From Mycobacterium paraffinicum (GTDB lineage Bacteria; Actinomycetota; Actinomycetes; Mycobacteriales; Mycobacteriaceae): 64,000 nucleotides of DNA. Below the pieces are notes generated by a model that searched no databases, had not been told where the DNA came from, and was given only the letters and a program-made list of their open reading frames with translations. Positions 33,362 to 42,394 of the stretch are shown here, piece by piece. The translations under genes were made by a program, and so were the position numbers. The DNA lies in the NCBI RefSeq assembly GCF_001907675.1, contig NZ_MPNT01000001.1:434001-498000 (forward strand). The letters are read 5' to 3'. Every line of letters starts with the position of its first letter. The stretch's first letter is position 1.

Positions 33362-34054
33362 TCAACGCAGCGGCTTGTACGCCGCGTGTAGCGCGACGAT
33401 GCCGCCGGTCAGGTTGCGCCACCGCACCGCCGCCCACCCGGCCCGGGAAATCTCGTGCGCCAGCTTCGACTGGTCGGGCCACGCCCTGATCGACTCGGCG
33501 AGGTACACGTAGGCGTCGGGGTTGCTCGACACCGCACGGGCCACCCGCGGCAGCGCCCGCATCAGGTACTCCTTGTAGGCGGTGGCGAACAGCCCATTGG
33601 TCGGCGTGGAGAATTCGCATACCACCAATCGGCCGCCCGGCCGGGTGACGCGGGCCATCTCGCGCAGCGCCGCCTGCGGGTCGACGACGTTGCGCAACCC
33701 GAAACTGATTGTGACGGCGTCGAATACGTCGTCGCCGAAAGGTAGCCGGGTGGCGTCGGCGGCGACCTTCGGGACGTTGCGCCCCGCCCCCGCGGCAAGC
33801 ATTCCGACCGAGAAGTCGGCCGCCACACACCACGCCCCCGATTTCCTCAGCTCGACGGTGGATACCGCGGTGCCCGCGGCCAGGTCGAGTACCTGCTGGC
33901 CGGGGCCGATCGCGAGCGCCGACCTGGTGGCGGTCCGCCAGTACCGGTCCTGTCCCAGCGACAGTACGGTGTTGGTCAGGTCGTAGCGGCGGGCGACTCC
34001 GTCGAACATCGACGCGACGTCCCGGGGGTCCTTGTCCAGCGCCGCACGACTCAC
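33362..34054 (-). CDS. menG: Demethylmenaquinone methyltransferase
   Basis: A 230-residue SAM-dependent class I methyltransferase doing the last step of menaquinone synthesis. It shows the MenG/UbiE hallmarks: '[20 protein letters not shown]', motif I '[15 protein letters not shown]', '[16 protein letters not shown]' and '[18 protein letters not shown]', and a C-terminal '[17 protein letters not shown]'. It starts at GTG 34054. It converges with the DUF732 gene (7 bases apart). It is the Rv0558 (ubiE/menG) equivalent; in M. tuberculosis mgtA is its neighbour, but here about 16 kb of other genes lies between them. Confidence 0.93.
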   Translation of the reverse strand: MSRAALDKDPRDVASMFDGVARRYDLTNTVLSLGQDRYWRTATRSALAIGPGQQVLDLAAGTAVSTVELRKSGAWCVAADFSVGMLAAGAGRNVPKVAADATRLPFGDDVFDAVTISFGLRNVVDPQAALREMARVTRPGGRLVVCEFSTPTNGLFATAYKEYLMRALPRVARAVSSNPDAYVYLAESIRAWPDQSKLAHEISRAGWAAVRWRNLTGGIVALHAAYKPLR

Positions 34055-34109
34055 GAGGGAAACGCTACCGGGCGGGAATTACGCGGTGGCGTCGGCGTTG
34101 CAACACGGC

Positions 34110-34934
34110 GTGACTGAAAAAGTTTGGTTTATCACCGGCACATCGCGAGGGTTCGGACGCGCATGGGCGATCGCGGCCCTCGAGCGGGGCGACAAGGTCG
34201 CCGTCACGGCCCGCAACACGGCATCGCTCGACGACCTGGTCCAGAAGTACGGCGACGCGCTGTTGCCGATTCGCCTGGACGTGACGGACCGGGACGCCGA
34301 CTTCGCCGCGGTCGAGCAGGCGCACGACCACTTCGGGCGCCTGGACATCGTGGTCAACAACGCCGGCTACGGGCAGTTCGGGTTCGTCGAGGAGCTGTCC
34401 GAACAAGACGCGCGCGATCAGATCGAGACCAACGTCTTTGGGGCGCTGTGGATCACCCAGGCCGCGCTGCCGTATCTGCGTGAGCAGGGCAGCGGCCACA
34501 TCATCCAGGTGTCCTCGATAGGGGGCATCACCGCGTTCCCGTTGGTCGGCATCTACCACGCGTCCAAGTGGGCGCTGGAAGGCTTTTCGCAGGCGCTGGC
34601 CCAAGAGGTCGCCCCGTTCGGCGTGCACGTCACGTTGATCGAGCCCGGCGGGTTCGACACCGACTGGGCCGGGGATTCGGCCAAGCACGCCGATCCGCTG
34701 CCGGCGTACGACGAGATTCGCGCCGCCGTGCAGGCCGACCGCAGCAAGCGCTGGGCCAGCCCGGGCAATCCGGAGGCATCGGCCGCCGCGCTGCTCAAGG
34801 TGGTCGACGCCGAGAAGCCGCCGCTGCGAGTGTTTTTCGGCGCTTCGCCGCTGCAGACGGCCAGGGCAGATTACGAGAGCCGGCTGCGCAACTGGGAGGA
34901 GTGGCAGCCCGTCGCCGAGCTCGCGCAGGGGTAG
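34110..34934 (+). CDS. Short-chain dehydrogenase/reductase
   Basis: A 274-residue SDR with 'VWFITGTSRGFGRAWAIAAL' (TGxxxGxG), 'VVNNAGYGQFG', catalytic Ser in 'HIIQVSSIGG' and 'YHASKWALEGFSQALAQEV' (YxxxK). The 'GTSRGFGRAWA' opening and 'VHVTLIEPGGFDTDW' segment place it in a common actinobacterial SDR subgroup of unknown substrate. GTG 34110 is selected because it starts directly before the Rossmann strand; the longer frame from 34032 overlaps the menG start. No clear ribosome site is visible. It is the first of the redox genes inserted downstream of menG. Confidence 0.8.
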   Translation: MTEKVWFITGTSRGFGRAWAIAALERGDKVAVTARNTASLDDLVQKYGDALLPIRLDVTDRDADFAAVEQAHDHFGRLDIVVNNAGYGQFGFVEELSEQDARDQIETNVFGALWITQAALPYLREQGSGHIIQVSSIGGITAFPLVGIYHASKWALEGFSQALAQEVAPFGVHVTLIEPGGFDTDWAGDSAKHADPLPAYDEIRAAVQADRSKRWASPGNPEASAAALLKVVDAEKPPLRVFFGASPLQTARADYESRLRNWEEWQPVAELAQG

Positions 34935-34990
34935 CCAGCCGGGGATGTCGCGCACGGGGCGGTCGCCGTCTCTTGCGCGTTCGTCGACTT

Positions 34991-35638
34991 CTAGTCGTCG
35001 AGAAGAGCGCGGGCGACGACTTCGATCAATGCGGCGCGCGCCCGTCGGTCGCTCCAGCGTCGATCGACGGTCAACGAGCGGTACGGTCCGGTACTGTGAC
35101 CGAGCGCCCACCACAGGTCCACCGCATCTTCGGTCGACACGCGCAACGGCTTCACTTCGGCGAGCAGCTGGACCAGCCCCCGAAGGTCGCTGCGCCTTCG
35201 GCGCTCGAGTTCGTCCTGAAGCTCGGCAATCTCCGGATCAGTTGGGGCCGCTGAGCGCATGATCTCGTCGATCGGCGCAACGCGGCGAAGAACGTCCCGA
35301 GTGGCGTCGGTCATCAGCTCGAGCCGGCGGCGCTGGTCGGGCTCGGCCTTGACCCGCGCAAGCCAGTCCCCCGTTCGCCACGCGTCCGTGCTGGGCGCTC
35401 CCGTCGACACCTGCTCCACCACCGCGCGTAACACTTCGCGCTTGTTGCCGAAGACGGCGTAGACGGTCTCCGCCGACACCCCGGCGCGCGCGGCGAGTTG
35501 CGCGATCGTGGTCGCCGCATAGCCGTTCTCGACAAATGCCGCCGTCGCGGCGTCGACGATCGCCGCGCGTGTTGCCTCACGCTGCCGGGCGCGCGCCGAC
35601 GATCGGTACGGCCGGCGAGGCTTGACTTCCTCAGCCAT
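34991..35638 (-). CDS. TetR-family regulator
   Basis: A 215-residue repressor. The N-terminal HTH reads 'TRAAIVDAATAAFVENGYAATTIAQLA' followed by 'AGVSAETVYAVFGNKREVLR', the classic TetR pattern; the rest is an all-helical ligand-binding domain. It is divergent from the VOC gene, with start codons 56 bases apart, and the intervening DNA carries two dyads (35643-35676) that are its probable operators and would repress both genes. The ligand is unknown but is likely the substrate of the VOC or neighbouring oxidative enzymes. Confidence 0.85.
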   Translation of the reverse strand: MAEEVKPRRPYRSSARARQREATRAAIVDAATAAFVENGYAATTIAQLAARAGVSAETVYAVFGNKREVLRAVVEQVSTGAPSTDAWRTGDWLARVKAEPDQRRRLELMTDATRDVLRRVAPIDEIMRSAAPTDPEIAELQDELERRRRSDLRGLVQLLAEVKPLRVSTEDAVDLWWALGHSTGPYRSLTVDRRWSDRRARAALIEVVARALLDD

Positions 35639-35642
35639 TTAG

Positions 35643-35676
35643 ATACAGTGCTACTGTATTAAGTGCAGTACTACTG
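35643..35676. promoter_or_regulatory. Tandem dyad operator for the TetR/VOC pair
   Basis: Dyad 1 is ATACAGT-GCT-ACTGTAT (35643-35659). Dyad 2 is the shorter CAGT-ACT-ACTG (35666-35676) with the same core. Their centres are 20 bases apart, about two helix turns, which suits two dimers on one face of the DNA. Confidence 0.7.
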
Positions 35677-35694
35677 GAATCAAGGATGTGCATC

Positions 35695-36231
35695 ATGGCA
35701 TTCCACCACGTAGCGATCGCGACGAGCAACCTCGACGCGGCACACCGCTTTTACACAGAGGCAATGGGCTTTCGGCTGGTCCATGTCGAGGCCGGCGACG
35801 CACCCGAGGGCGATGCCTGGTTCCGGCACGTCTTCTACGACACGGGCGACGGGTCGCTGCTAGCCCTGTTCGAGCTGCACGGCGATCGCTACGTCGGTAT
35901 GGATCTCGCGATCTCACGCGGCCTTGGCTTGCCAAACTGGGTGAATCACATTGCTTTTGGCGCCGACGACCTGCCCAGTCTCGACGCGGCGCAGGACCGT
36001 TGGCTAAAACACGGTCTAGACGTGATGCGGGTCGATCATGGCACGGTGATCTCGATCTACACCCACGACCCGGACGGCAATTTCATCGAGCGCAGCTACT
36101 GGGTGCATCAGCCCGACGCAGCGAGCGCGCAGCAGGCGGAGTCGCTGTTGCGAGACCCGAACCCGCCTCGCACGAGCCCGCTCAACATCGAGTTCTTCGC
36201 TGCACGAGGTGAACCGGTGCCGTCCGCGTAG
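35695..36231 (+). CDS. VOC-superfamily (glyoxalase/dioxygenase-like) metalloprotein
   Basis: A 178-residue protein of the vicinal oxygen chelate fold: 'FHHVAIATSNLDAAHRFYTEAMGFRLV' opens the first beta-alpha-beta-beta-beta module (His as metal ligand), 'WVNHIAFGADD' opens the second (His), and 'ISIYTHDPDGNFIERSYW' closes it (Glu ligand). Such enzymes include glyoxalases, extradiol dioxygenases and isomerases. ATG 35695 is preferred over 35686 because AAGGA lies 8 bases upstream. It is probably repressed by the divergent TetR. The substrate is unknown. Confidence 0.8.
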   Translation: MAFHHVAIATSNLDAAHRFYTEAMGFRLVHVEAGDAPEGDAWFRHVFYDTGDGSLLALFELHGDRYVGMDLAISRGLGLPNWVNHIAFGADDLPSLDAAQDRWLKHGLDVMRVDHGTVISIYTHDPDGNFIERSYWVHQPDAASAQQAESLLRDPNPPRTSPLNIEFFAARGEPVPSA

Positions 36232-36289
36232 CACCAGGGCGAACGCCTCGGTGGTGAACCGCCGCGGATGTCAGCAGACCATCAATCGA

Positions 36290-36307
36290 GTAGTCGATTA
36301 CGCATGT
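36290..36307 (+). promoter_or_regulatory. Shared 18-base box upstream of the FMO gene
   Basis: GTAGTCGATTACGCATGT, 54 bases before ATG 36362. It differs at only two positions from the box at 38019 before the P450 gene. The first 12 bases are an almost perfect palindrome. A common activator or repressor is implied. Confidence 0.5.
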
Positions 36308-36361
36308 CGGCCGCGCGGCGCGGACCCATAATTGTGGGCATCTGCGAGGAAAGGCGGTCCG

Positions 36362-37825
36362 ATGTCCGCACCCCAGTCCGCGCCGGTGGCAACCAGCGAT
36401 GTTTGCATCGTCGGAGCCGGCATCGCCGGGTTGAATGCCTTGTTCGCCGCGAGCCGCTATCTGTCGCGTGAGCAGAAGGTGATCCTGATCGACCGCCGGA
36501 GCCGCGTCGGCGGCATGTGGGTCGACGTGTACCCCTATGTCCGGCTGCACCAGCCGCACCGCATGTTCACGGCGGGCAACATCGGCTGGACGCTCGGCAA
36601 GGATCGCAGTTATCTGGCTACCAAGGGCGAGGTGCTCGCCCACTTCGAGCACTGCGTCGACGTGATACGGGAGAGGGTCGGCGTCGAGGAGTATCTCGGC
36701 TGGGACTTCGAGTCCGCACAAGAGGCGAACGGGATCGTGCGGGTCACCTGCAGGGCCGCCGACGGCCGGGAGCTCGTCGTCGAGACCAACCGGTTGATCA
36801 AGGCCTACGGCCTCGGGGTCACGCCGAACGAACCGCTCGGCATCTCGAGCAGGCGCGTCCATTCGGTGTCGCCCGACTACTGCGACGTGCGCGCCGGCGA
36901 CATCAGGGAAAGCGATGCGCCCGTGTGGATCATCGGCGGCGGAAAAACCGCGATGGACACTGCGCACGCACTGATCACCACCTACCCCGGCCGGGAGGTC
37001 AACCTGGTCGCCGGCCGGGGCACATTCTTCTCCAGCCGCGACGACCTGTTGCCGAGCGGCGCCCGCCGCTGGTGGGCGGGCACGCCGCCGAGCGCCGTCG
37101 CCGCGCAGTTGAGTCACCGGTACGACGGCACGAACGAAGCAGAGGTGCAGGATTGGTATCGCGCCACGCATGGCACATTCCTGACGCCCCAGGCGGACAA
37201 CTTCGTGTTGGGAGTGTTGTCCGAGGCCGAGAACCGCACGATCTCCGCCGGGCTGAACGATCTCGTGATGGACTATTTCGAGGATGCGGTCGATCGCAAC
37301 GGCACCACCGAGTTGGTGTTCCGGAGCGGATCGACGAAGACCATCGAAGCGGGCAGCTGGGTCGTCAACTGCACGGGATACGTCAAGTTCCCCGACGAAT
37401 ACCCGTACGAGCCGTACGTATCTCCCAGTGGCGCAGTCGTTTCCATCAATGTGCGGTCGGCCATGCTGCACCTGCCGGCGTTCATGGGGTATTTCCTGGG
37501 CCATCTGATGTTCCTGGGCAAGCTCAAAGATATCCCGCTCTACGAAATAGACTGGATGAATCTGAGGCAGAAGGCGCCGCTGGCATTTCCGTACGTGCTC
37601 TTCGCGCTCGTTCAGCACAACCTGAGCCTGATCTACGACGACGTCCCCCGTCGCGTATTCACCGAGAACGACCTCGATTTCGATAAGTGGTACCCGTTGC
37701 CGCGACGGGTGCCGGGCATGGCCCGGTTCATGCTCACGCACCGCCGGGAACGCGAGCGCCAGCGCCGGGTGCTCGACACGGTGCGGGAGCGTCTGGAGAT
37801 CCGTTGCGGCCCGCTCAGCGTGTGA
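36362..37825 (+). CDS. Flavin-dependent monooxygenase-like oxidoreductase
   Basis: A 487-residue protein with an N-terminal FAD motif '[17 protein letters not shown]', 'RSRVGGMWVDVYPYVRLHQP', and a second nucleotide motif 'VWIIGGGKTAMDTAHALI'. These resemble the FMO/BVMO class, although the BVMO fingerprint (FxGxxxHxxxWP) is not seen, so it is probably an N-hydroxylating or general FMO-like enzyme. GAGGAAAGG lies 8-14 bases upstream of ATG 36362. The box at 36290 is shared with the P450 gene that follows, so both are likely expressed together. The substrate is unknown. Confidence 0.72.
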   Translation: MSAPQSAPVATSDVCIVGAGIAGLNALFAASRYLSREQKVILIDRRSRVGGMWVDVYPYVRLHQPHRMFTAGNIGWTLGKDRSYLATKGEVLAHFEHCVDVIRERVGVEEYLGWDFESAQEANGIVRVTCRAADGRELVVETNRLIKAYGLGVTPNEPLGISSRRVHSVSPDYCDVRAGDIRESDAPVWIIGGGKTAMDTAHALITTYPGREVNLVAGRGTFFSSRDDLLPSGARRWWAGTPPSAVAAQLSHRYDGTNEAEVQDWYRATHGTFLTPQADNFVLGVLSEAENRTISAGLNDLVMDYFEDAVDRNGTTELVFRSGSTKTIEAGSWVVNCTGYVKFPDEYPYEPYVSPSGAVVSINVRSAMLHLPAFMGYFLGHLMFLGKLKDIPLYEIDWMNLRQKAPLAFPYVLFALVQHNLSLIYDDVPRRVFTENDLDFDKWYPLPRRVPGMARFMLTHRRERERQRRVLDTVRERLEIRCGPLSV

Positions 37826-38018
37826 AGGCTGGACTGACCTCCGTCATGGCAGCGCCTCGGCGCACGCGATATGCCCCTGGTAGCCAAGGCTTTTAGCCAT
37901 GACGCGGTAGTCGTCGCGCACGTGGCCGTAAGCACTGGCATCGCCGCGGGGCGCTATCGTTTTCCACCCGCCGCGCTGTGAGACCAACCGCTTTCGTAAT
38001 GCCGACACCGCAATACAG

Positions 38019-38036
38019 GTAGTCGACTACGCGTGT
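38019..38036 (+). promoter_or_regulatory. Shared 18-base box upstream of the P450 gene
   Basis: GTAGTCGACTACGCGTGT, 68 bases before ATG 38105. The first 12 bases (38019-38030) are a perfect palindrome. It matches the 36290 box at 16 of 18 positions. The rest of the 279-base gap 37826-38104 holds no gene I can support. Confidence 0.55.
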
Positions 38037-38104
38037 GCGCCGGTCGAGCGCCCACCAGACTTGGTGGCGGAAGGACTCAACCAACGCACTGCGGGAGCAC
38101 CACC

Positions 38105-39373
38105 ATGACACTCACGGTTGACGCGTCGACCTGCCCGAGCGTCTTCGATGCCGGCCTGCCGACGATTGATTACGAGCATTGCCAGAGCCCCGACGAGGCT
38201 CACCTGATTCTCCACGAGGCGCGCCGCCGGGCACCGATTGCGATCGGCCCGCACGGGCCGGAGGTGCTGACCTACGAACTGGTCCGAAGTGTGCTGCGCG
38301 ACCCGCGATTCCGCGTACCGCAGGGCATGTTCCTTGCCTCCCAGGGCATCACCACCGGCCCGTTGTGGGAGCGCGTCGCCACCAATCTGATCAGTCTCGA
38401 CGGGGCCGAGCACCATCGGCTGCGCCGGCTGGTGTCCAAGGCGTTCACACCGCGAGCCACCGCGCGGCTGGGCGAGACGATCGACGAGGTGATCACCGGG
38501 CTGTTGGACCACCACACCGCAATTGGGCGCTGCGACGTGGTCACCGACATCGCCCGGCAATACCCCATCCCGATCATTTGTGCGCTGTTGGGCGCCCCGG
38601 CGCAGGATTGGAAACTGTTCTCGGAATGGACCGACGACATCTTCAAGGCCTTCAGCTGGGAGGTCGCCGGCCATCAGCGCGCCATCTTGGCCGCGTGGGA
38701 CGAACTCGACGCCTACGTCGATGACATGGTCGCGCAGCGACGCCACCGGCTGACCGACGACCTCATCTCCGACCTGATCCGCGCCGAGGACGACGGCGAT
38801 CATCTCACCGCCGACGAACTACGCATGCTGGCGGCGGGCCTGCTGATGGCCGGCACCGACACCACCCGCAACCAGCTGGCCGCTTCCGTACACGTGCTGT
38901 GCGACCGTCCCGACCAGTGGCAGTTGCTGGGCGAGCACCCAGAGCTCGCCAACAGTGCGGTCGAAGAGACGATGCGGCATTCACCCATCGCGGTCGCCAC
39001 CCTGCGCATCGCCCTCGAGGACGTCGAAATCGCCGGGGTGCTGATTCCCGCGGGCACCGTGGTCATCGTAAACACCGCCGCCGCCAACCGCGACCCCGCC
39101 GTCTACGACGACCCGGACCGACTCGACATCACCCGCGTGGGGGCCCCGCCGATGCAGACGTTCGGCGCCGGAATGCACTACTGCCTGGGCGCCAACCTGG
39201 CCCGGCTCGAGCTCGCCGAAGCCTTGGCGACCATGGCGCGGCGCATGCCCAACGCGCACCGCACCGGGCCCGCGCCATGGAAGCCGCTCACCGGGCTGAG
39301 CGGACCGACCACGCTGCCAGTCGAATTCACGCCGGAGATCGAGAGCACCGCGACTAGCGCGCGGTGCGGATGA
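38105..39373 (+). CDS. Cytochrome P450
   Basis: A 422-residue soluble bacterial P450. It shows the I-helix oxygen-binding motif 'LLMAGTDTTRNQLA', the K-helix ExxR in 'AVEETMRHSP', and the haem-binding loop 'FGAGMHYCLGANLARLELAEAL' with the Cys thiolate. ATG 38105 is used; the frame extends upstream but the protein begins normally here. It needs electrons from a ferredoxin and reductase, neither of which is adjacent. It shares a promoter box with the upstream FMO-like gene. Its last 20 bases overlap the end of a convergent small gene. I cannot assign a CYP family number by eye. Confidence 0.9.
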   Translation: MTLTVDASTCPSVFDAGLPTIDYEHCQSPDEAHLILHEARRRAPIAIGPHGPEVLTYELVRSVLRDPRFRVPQGMFLASQGITTGPLWERVATNLISLDGAEHHRLRRLVSKAFTPRATARLGETIDEVITGLLDHHTAIGRCDVVTDIARQYPIPIICALLGAPAQDWKLFSEWTDDIFKAFSWEVAGHQRAILAAWDELDAYVDDMVAQRRHRLTDDLISDLIRAEDDGDHLTADELRMLAAGLLMAGTDTTRNQLAASVHVLCDRPDQWQLLGEHPELANSAVEETMRHSPIAVATLRIALEDVEIAGVLIPAGTVVIVNTAAANRDPAVYDDPDRLDITRVGAPPMQTFGAGMHYCLGANLARLELAEALATMARRMPNAHRTGPAPWKPLTGLSGPTTLPVEFTPEIESTATSARCG

Positions 39374-39602
39374 CGAAGGCGTCGATGCTCTGGTCGTAAT
39401 CGACCGATTCGTCCACGAAGAGCTCGCCCACCGGGTGACCGTCCTCGGCGACGGCGATGAAGGTCGATTCCTCCGGGTCGTACGTCACCGCCCCTTGGAC
39501 GAACATCGCCGCGACCTCGTGCCCGTCCGCCCCGAAGACGACGAGTTTCAGTCCTCCGGCGTCCTTGACGTATTCCGCCGCCTCCGGGCGCGTCGTGACC
39601 AT
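39354..39602 (-). CDS. Small protein of unknown function (82 aa)
   Basis: An 82-residue soluble protein that begins 'VTTRPEAAEYVKDAGGLKLVVFG' and ends 'SIDAFVIRTAR'. Repeating strand-turn patterns ('AVTYDPEESTFIAVAEDGHPVGELFVDE') suggest a small beta-rich domain. No family is recognised. ATG 39602 has GAAAGGA upstream, and the stop overlaps the end of the convergent P450 gene by 20 bases. The same-strand BVMO-esterase gene stops 31 bases upstream of its start, so it is probably the second gene of that transcript. Confidence 0.6.
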   Translation of the reverse strand: MVTTRPEAAEYVKDAGGLKLVVFGADGHEVAAMFVQGAVTYDPEESTFIAVAEDGHPVGELFVDESVDYDQSIDAFVIRTAR

Positions 39603-39633
39603 CTTCGCGAGTCCTTTCTGTGCCGCCGAGCCG

Positions 39634-42240
39634 TCAGGGCGTGGGCAGGGAAACCCTTGTCTCCACCAAGTATCGGCGTAGCGCATCCGCCATCCGCGCG
39701 CGCACCGGCGCACCAGAGAGGACCACGTCGACCATCTGCACCGATAGGTGGGTGTGACCGCGGGCGCGGACCTGCTCGGTCGGCACGCCCGCCGCCTCCA
39801 GCGCGGCGGCATAGGCCTCGCCGACGTCGCGCAGGGGATCGAACTCGGCGGTCACCACCGTCGCCGGCGGCAGCCCGGACAGGTCGCCGGCGTTCAGCGG
39901 TGCGAATCGGGGGTCGTCTCGATCCGCCGCGTCGATGTAGTGGTCATAGCACCACCTGAGCAGCGGTGTCGTCAGGCCATAGCCGTCCGCATTTTCAGTG
40001 AAGGATGCGCACGTCATGTCGCCGGACGTCAAGGGCGCCAACAACACCTGGCCCACGATAGTGGGCCAGTTCGTGTCCCTCGCCAGCCGGCATACCACGG
40101 CCGCGAGCCCCCCGCCGGCGCTCCAGCCGCACACCGCCAGCCGGCCCGGGATTCCGCCGAGCGCCTCGGCGTTGTCGCCGACCCACCGCGCCGCGGCCAC
40201 CGCGTCGTCGACGGCCGCGGGAAACCGATGCTCGGGCGAATGGCGGTAGTCCGCCGAGACAACGATCGCGCCGCTGCGCACGCAAAGGTCGCGGCACAGT
40301 GGATCATCCGAGGCGGCGTCACCGAGAACATAGCCACCACCATGGAAATACACGACGATCGGGTGCGGACCCGGGGTGGTGGGCCGATACAGCCGGTAGG
40401 CCAAATCGCCCGCGGGGCCGGGCAGCACACCGTCGACGATCTCGCCGACATCGGGTCCCGGTGGTCGGGCCATCGACATCTGCGCGTAGAGCGCGCGGGC
40501 CTCCTCGACGACCATCGATTCCATCGGCGGCAGATTCAGCGCCGCCACCTCGTTGAGGACCATCTCGACGTCCGGCTGCAGCCGGCGCACCACCCCGTCG
40601 TTGCAACGCGCGCCTTCCGGCCCGGATCTGGTGAAACCCAGGTAATCTCGCGCGACGACCTCATCGCAGCCGGCGCGGTAGAAGTCGAAGCCCGCGCAGT
40701 AAGCCAGGAAAGCCCGAGCCTTGCCGGGCACATTGGCGCCCATGTACCACGAGTTCGCCTGCGGGTAGAGGGTGATGTCGGCGCAGTCGTTGACGTGTTG
40801 TGTCCACCCCGCTTCGGCCAGTTCGGTGGGCTCGATGACCTCGAATCCGCCCGCCGCCAGATCGCCGAGGCAGTCGAGCACCCAATCCGCGTGCTGTTCG
40901 ATCGAAACGACCATGTTGGTCAACACCGACGGGCTGCCGGGACCGGTGATGAAGAACAGGTTCGGGAAGCCGACGGCGGTCAAGCCGAGGTAGGTCTGCG
41001 GCCCATCGGCCCATTTGTCCTTCAGCGCCAGATCATTACGGCCCCTGATGTCGACGGCCGTGATCGCACCGGTCACCGCATCGAACCCGGTGGCGAAGAC
41101 GATCGCGTCGAAAGCCAACGACTCGTCGGCGATATCGATTCCCGTTTCCGTGATTTGCCGGATCGGATGTTTGCGGACATTGACCAGGCGCACGTGCGGC
41201 AGGTTGTAGGTGGCGTAGTAGTTCGTGTCGAGGCACGGCCTCTTCGTCGCCAGCGGGTAATCGGTCGGGCACAGTTCGGCGGCGGTGTCTGGATCGTCGA
41301 CGATCGAGCGGATCTTGGTGCGGAAGAACTCCGCGTATTCGTCGTTGGCCGCCGGATTGCTCAGCACGTCGCCGAAGACGTTGATCGCCTCGAACAGCAG
41401 GCCGTCCGCCCAGGCGCGCTCGTAGCGTCGTTGGCGTTCGGTCTCCGAGACGCTGAACGTCGGGGTGATGTCGCGCTCCATCGGAATGCCGCCGAACGAA
41501 AGCTTGGCCGTCGCGCGGTATCCCGCCTCATCCTGCAGCCGCGCGACCTTCTCCGGCGGCACCGGACCATTGTGGGCCGGGATCGAGAAATTCGGCGTCC
41601 GCTGAAACACCACCAGCTGTGCCGCGTCCCGGGCGATCACCGGAATCGACTGAACGCCTGAGGAACCCGTGCCGATGACCGCCACCCGCTTGCCGGTGAA
41701 ATCGACGGGCTCGTGGGGCCAGCGGCTGGTGAAGTAGACCTCGCCGGCGAACCGCTCCAGGCCCGCGACCTCGGCGGGCTTCGGCATGGAAAGACAGCCC
41801 GTCGCCATCACGACGAAACGACAGGAGACCTCGTCCCCGCGGTCGGTGCTCACCCGCCATAGGGAGGCCTCGTCGTCCCAGCGTGCCTGGCGGACCCGCG
41901 TCGAAAAGGTGAGGTGACGGCGCAGGTCGTGCTTGTCCGCGACGTGGTTGAGGTAGCGCAGGATCTCCGGCTGGGTGGCGTACTTCTCCGACCACTGCCA
42001 GTCGCGCCGCCAGCCGGGATCGAAGCTGTACATATAGTCGACGCTGGGCACGTCGACCCGGGCGCCCGGGTAGCGGTTCCAGTACCACGTGCCGCCGAGG
42101 TCGTCGCCGGCCTCGAAGACGCGGAACCGGTATCCGGCGCGGCTTAGCCGGTAGGCGAGGTACAGGCCCGCGATACCCGCGCCCACCACGACGACGTCGA
42201 GGTCCGGTGTCGGCCGGTCTGTGCTGGCTGTATCGGTCAT
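39634..42240 (-). CDS. Baeyer-Villiger monooxygenase fused to a hormone-sensitive-lipase-type esterase
   Basis: An 868-residue bifunctional protein. The first ~550 residues are a class B flavoprotein monooxygenase: '[21 protein letters not shown]', '[17 protein letters not shown]', '[24 protein letters not shown]' and '[16 protein letters not shown]'. The last ~300 residues are an HSL-family esterase: '[12 protein letters not shown]' (HGGG oxyanion hole), '[14 protein letters not shown]' (GxSxG nucleophile), '[11 protein letters not shown]' (Asp) and 'ARGHTHLSV' (His). One chain could therefore oxidise a ketone to an ester and hydrolyse it. ATG 42240 gives a short leader before the FAD motif. 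It is transcribed with the 82-residue protein. It fits a ketone-degradation role beside the P450. Confidence 0.87.
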   Translation of the reverse strand: MTDTASTDRPTPDLDVVVVGAGIAGLYLAYRLSRAGYRFRVFEAGDDLGGTWYWNRYPGARVDVPSVDYMYSFDPGWRRDWQWSEKYATQPEILRYLNHVADKHDLRRHLTFSTRVRQARWDDEASLWRVSTDRGDEVSCRFVVMATGCLSMPKPAEVAGLERFAGEVYFTSRWPHEPVDFTGKRVAVIGTGSSGVQSIPVIARDAAQLVVFQRTPNFSIPAHNGPVPPEKVARLQDEAGYRATAKLSFGGIPMERDITPTFSVSETERQRRYERAWADGLLFEAINVFGDVLSNPAANDEYAEFFRTKIRSIVDDPDTAAELCPTDYPLATKRPCLDTNYYATYNLPHVRLVNVRKHPIRQITETGIDIADESLAFDAIVFATGFDAVTGAITAVDIRGRNDLALKDKWADGPQTYLGLTAVGFPNLFFITGPGSPSVLTNMVVSIEQHADWVLDCLGDLAAGGFEVIEPTELAEAGWTQHVNDCADITLYPQANSWYMGANVPGKARAFLAYCAGFDFYRAGCDEVVARDYLGFTRSGPEGARCNDGVVRRLQPDVEMVLNEVAALNLPPMESMVVEEARALYAQMSMARPPGPDVGEIVDGVLPGPAGDLAYRLYRPTTPGPHPIVVYFHGGGYVLGDAASDDPLCRDLCVRSGAIVVSADYRHSPEHRFPAAVDDAVAAARWVGDNAEALGGIPGRLAVCGWSAGGGLAAVVCRLARDTNWPTIVGQVLLAPLTSGDMTCASFTENADGYGLTTPLLRWCYDHYIDAADRDDPRFAPLNAGDLSGLPPATVVTAEFDPLRDVGEAYAAALEAAGVPTEQVRARGHTHLSVQMVDVVLSGAPVRARMADALRRYLVETRVSLPTP

Positions 42241-42332
42241 CACCCGATGATCCCGCCGTGCCCACCGGCTGTCTTGAGTACGGCAATACTCGATCTGCTG
42301 GCGACCGGCGCCGGCGGGTCTCCACAAAATGT

Positions 42333-42371
42333 GTCACCGCTTCACGCCGCTGGAGCTCCTACCCGTGAGAG
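42333..42371 (+). promoter_or_regulatory. RiPP-cluster promoter copy 1 (accessory-ABC-LanB operon)
   Basis: GTCAC at 42333-42337 and GCTCCTACCCGTGAGAG at 42355-42371. The interval from the first base of GTCAC to the first base of GCTCC is 22 in this and both other copies. It lies 23 bases before ATG 42395. Confidence 0.75.
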
Positions 42372-42394
42372 TGGCCTTCACGTAGGAGCGACGA

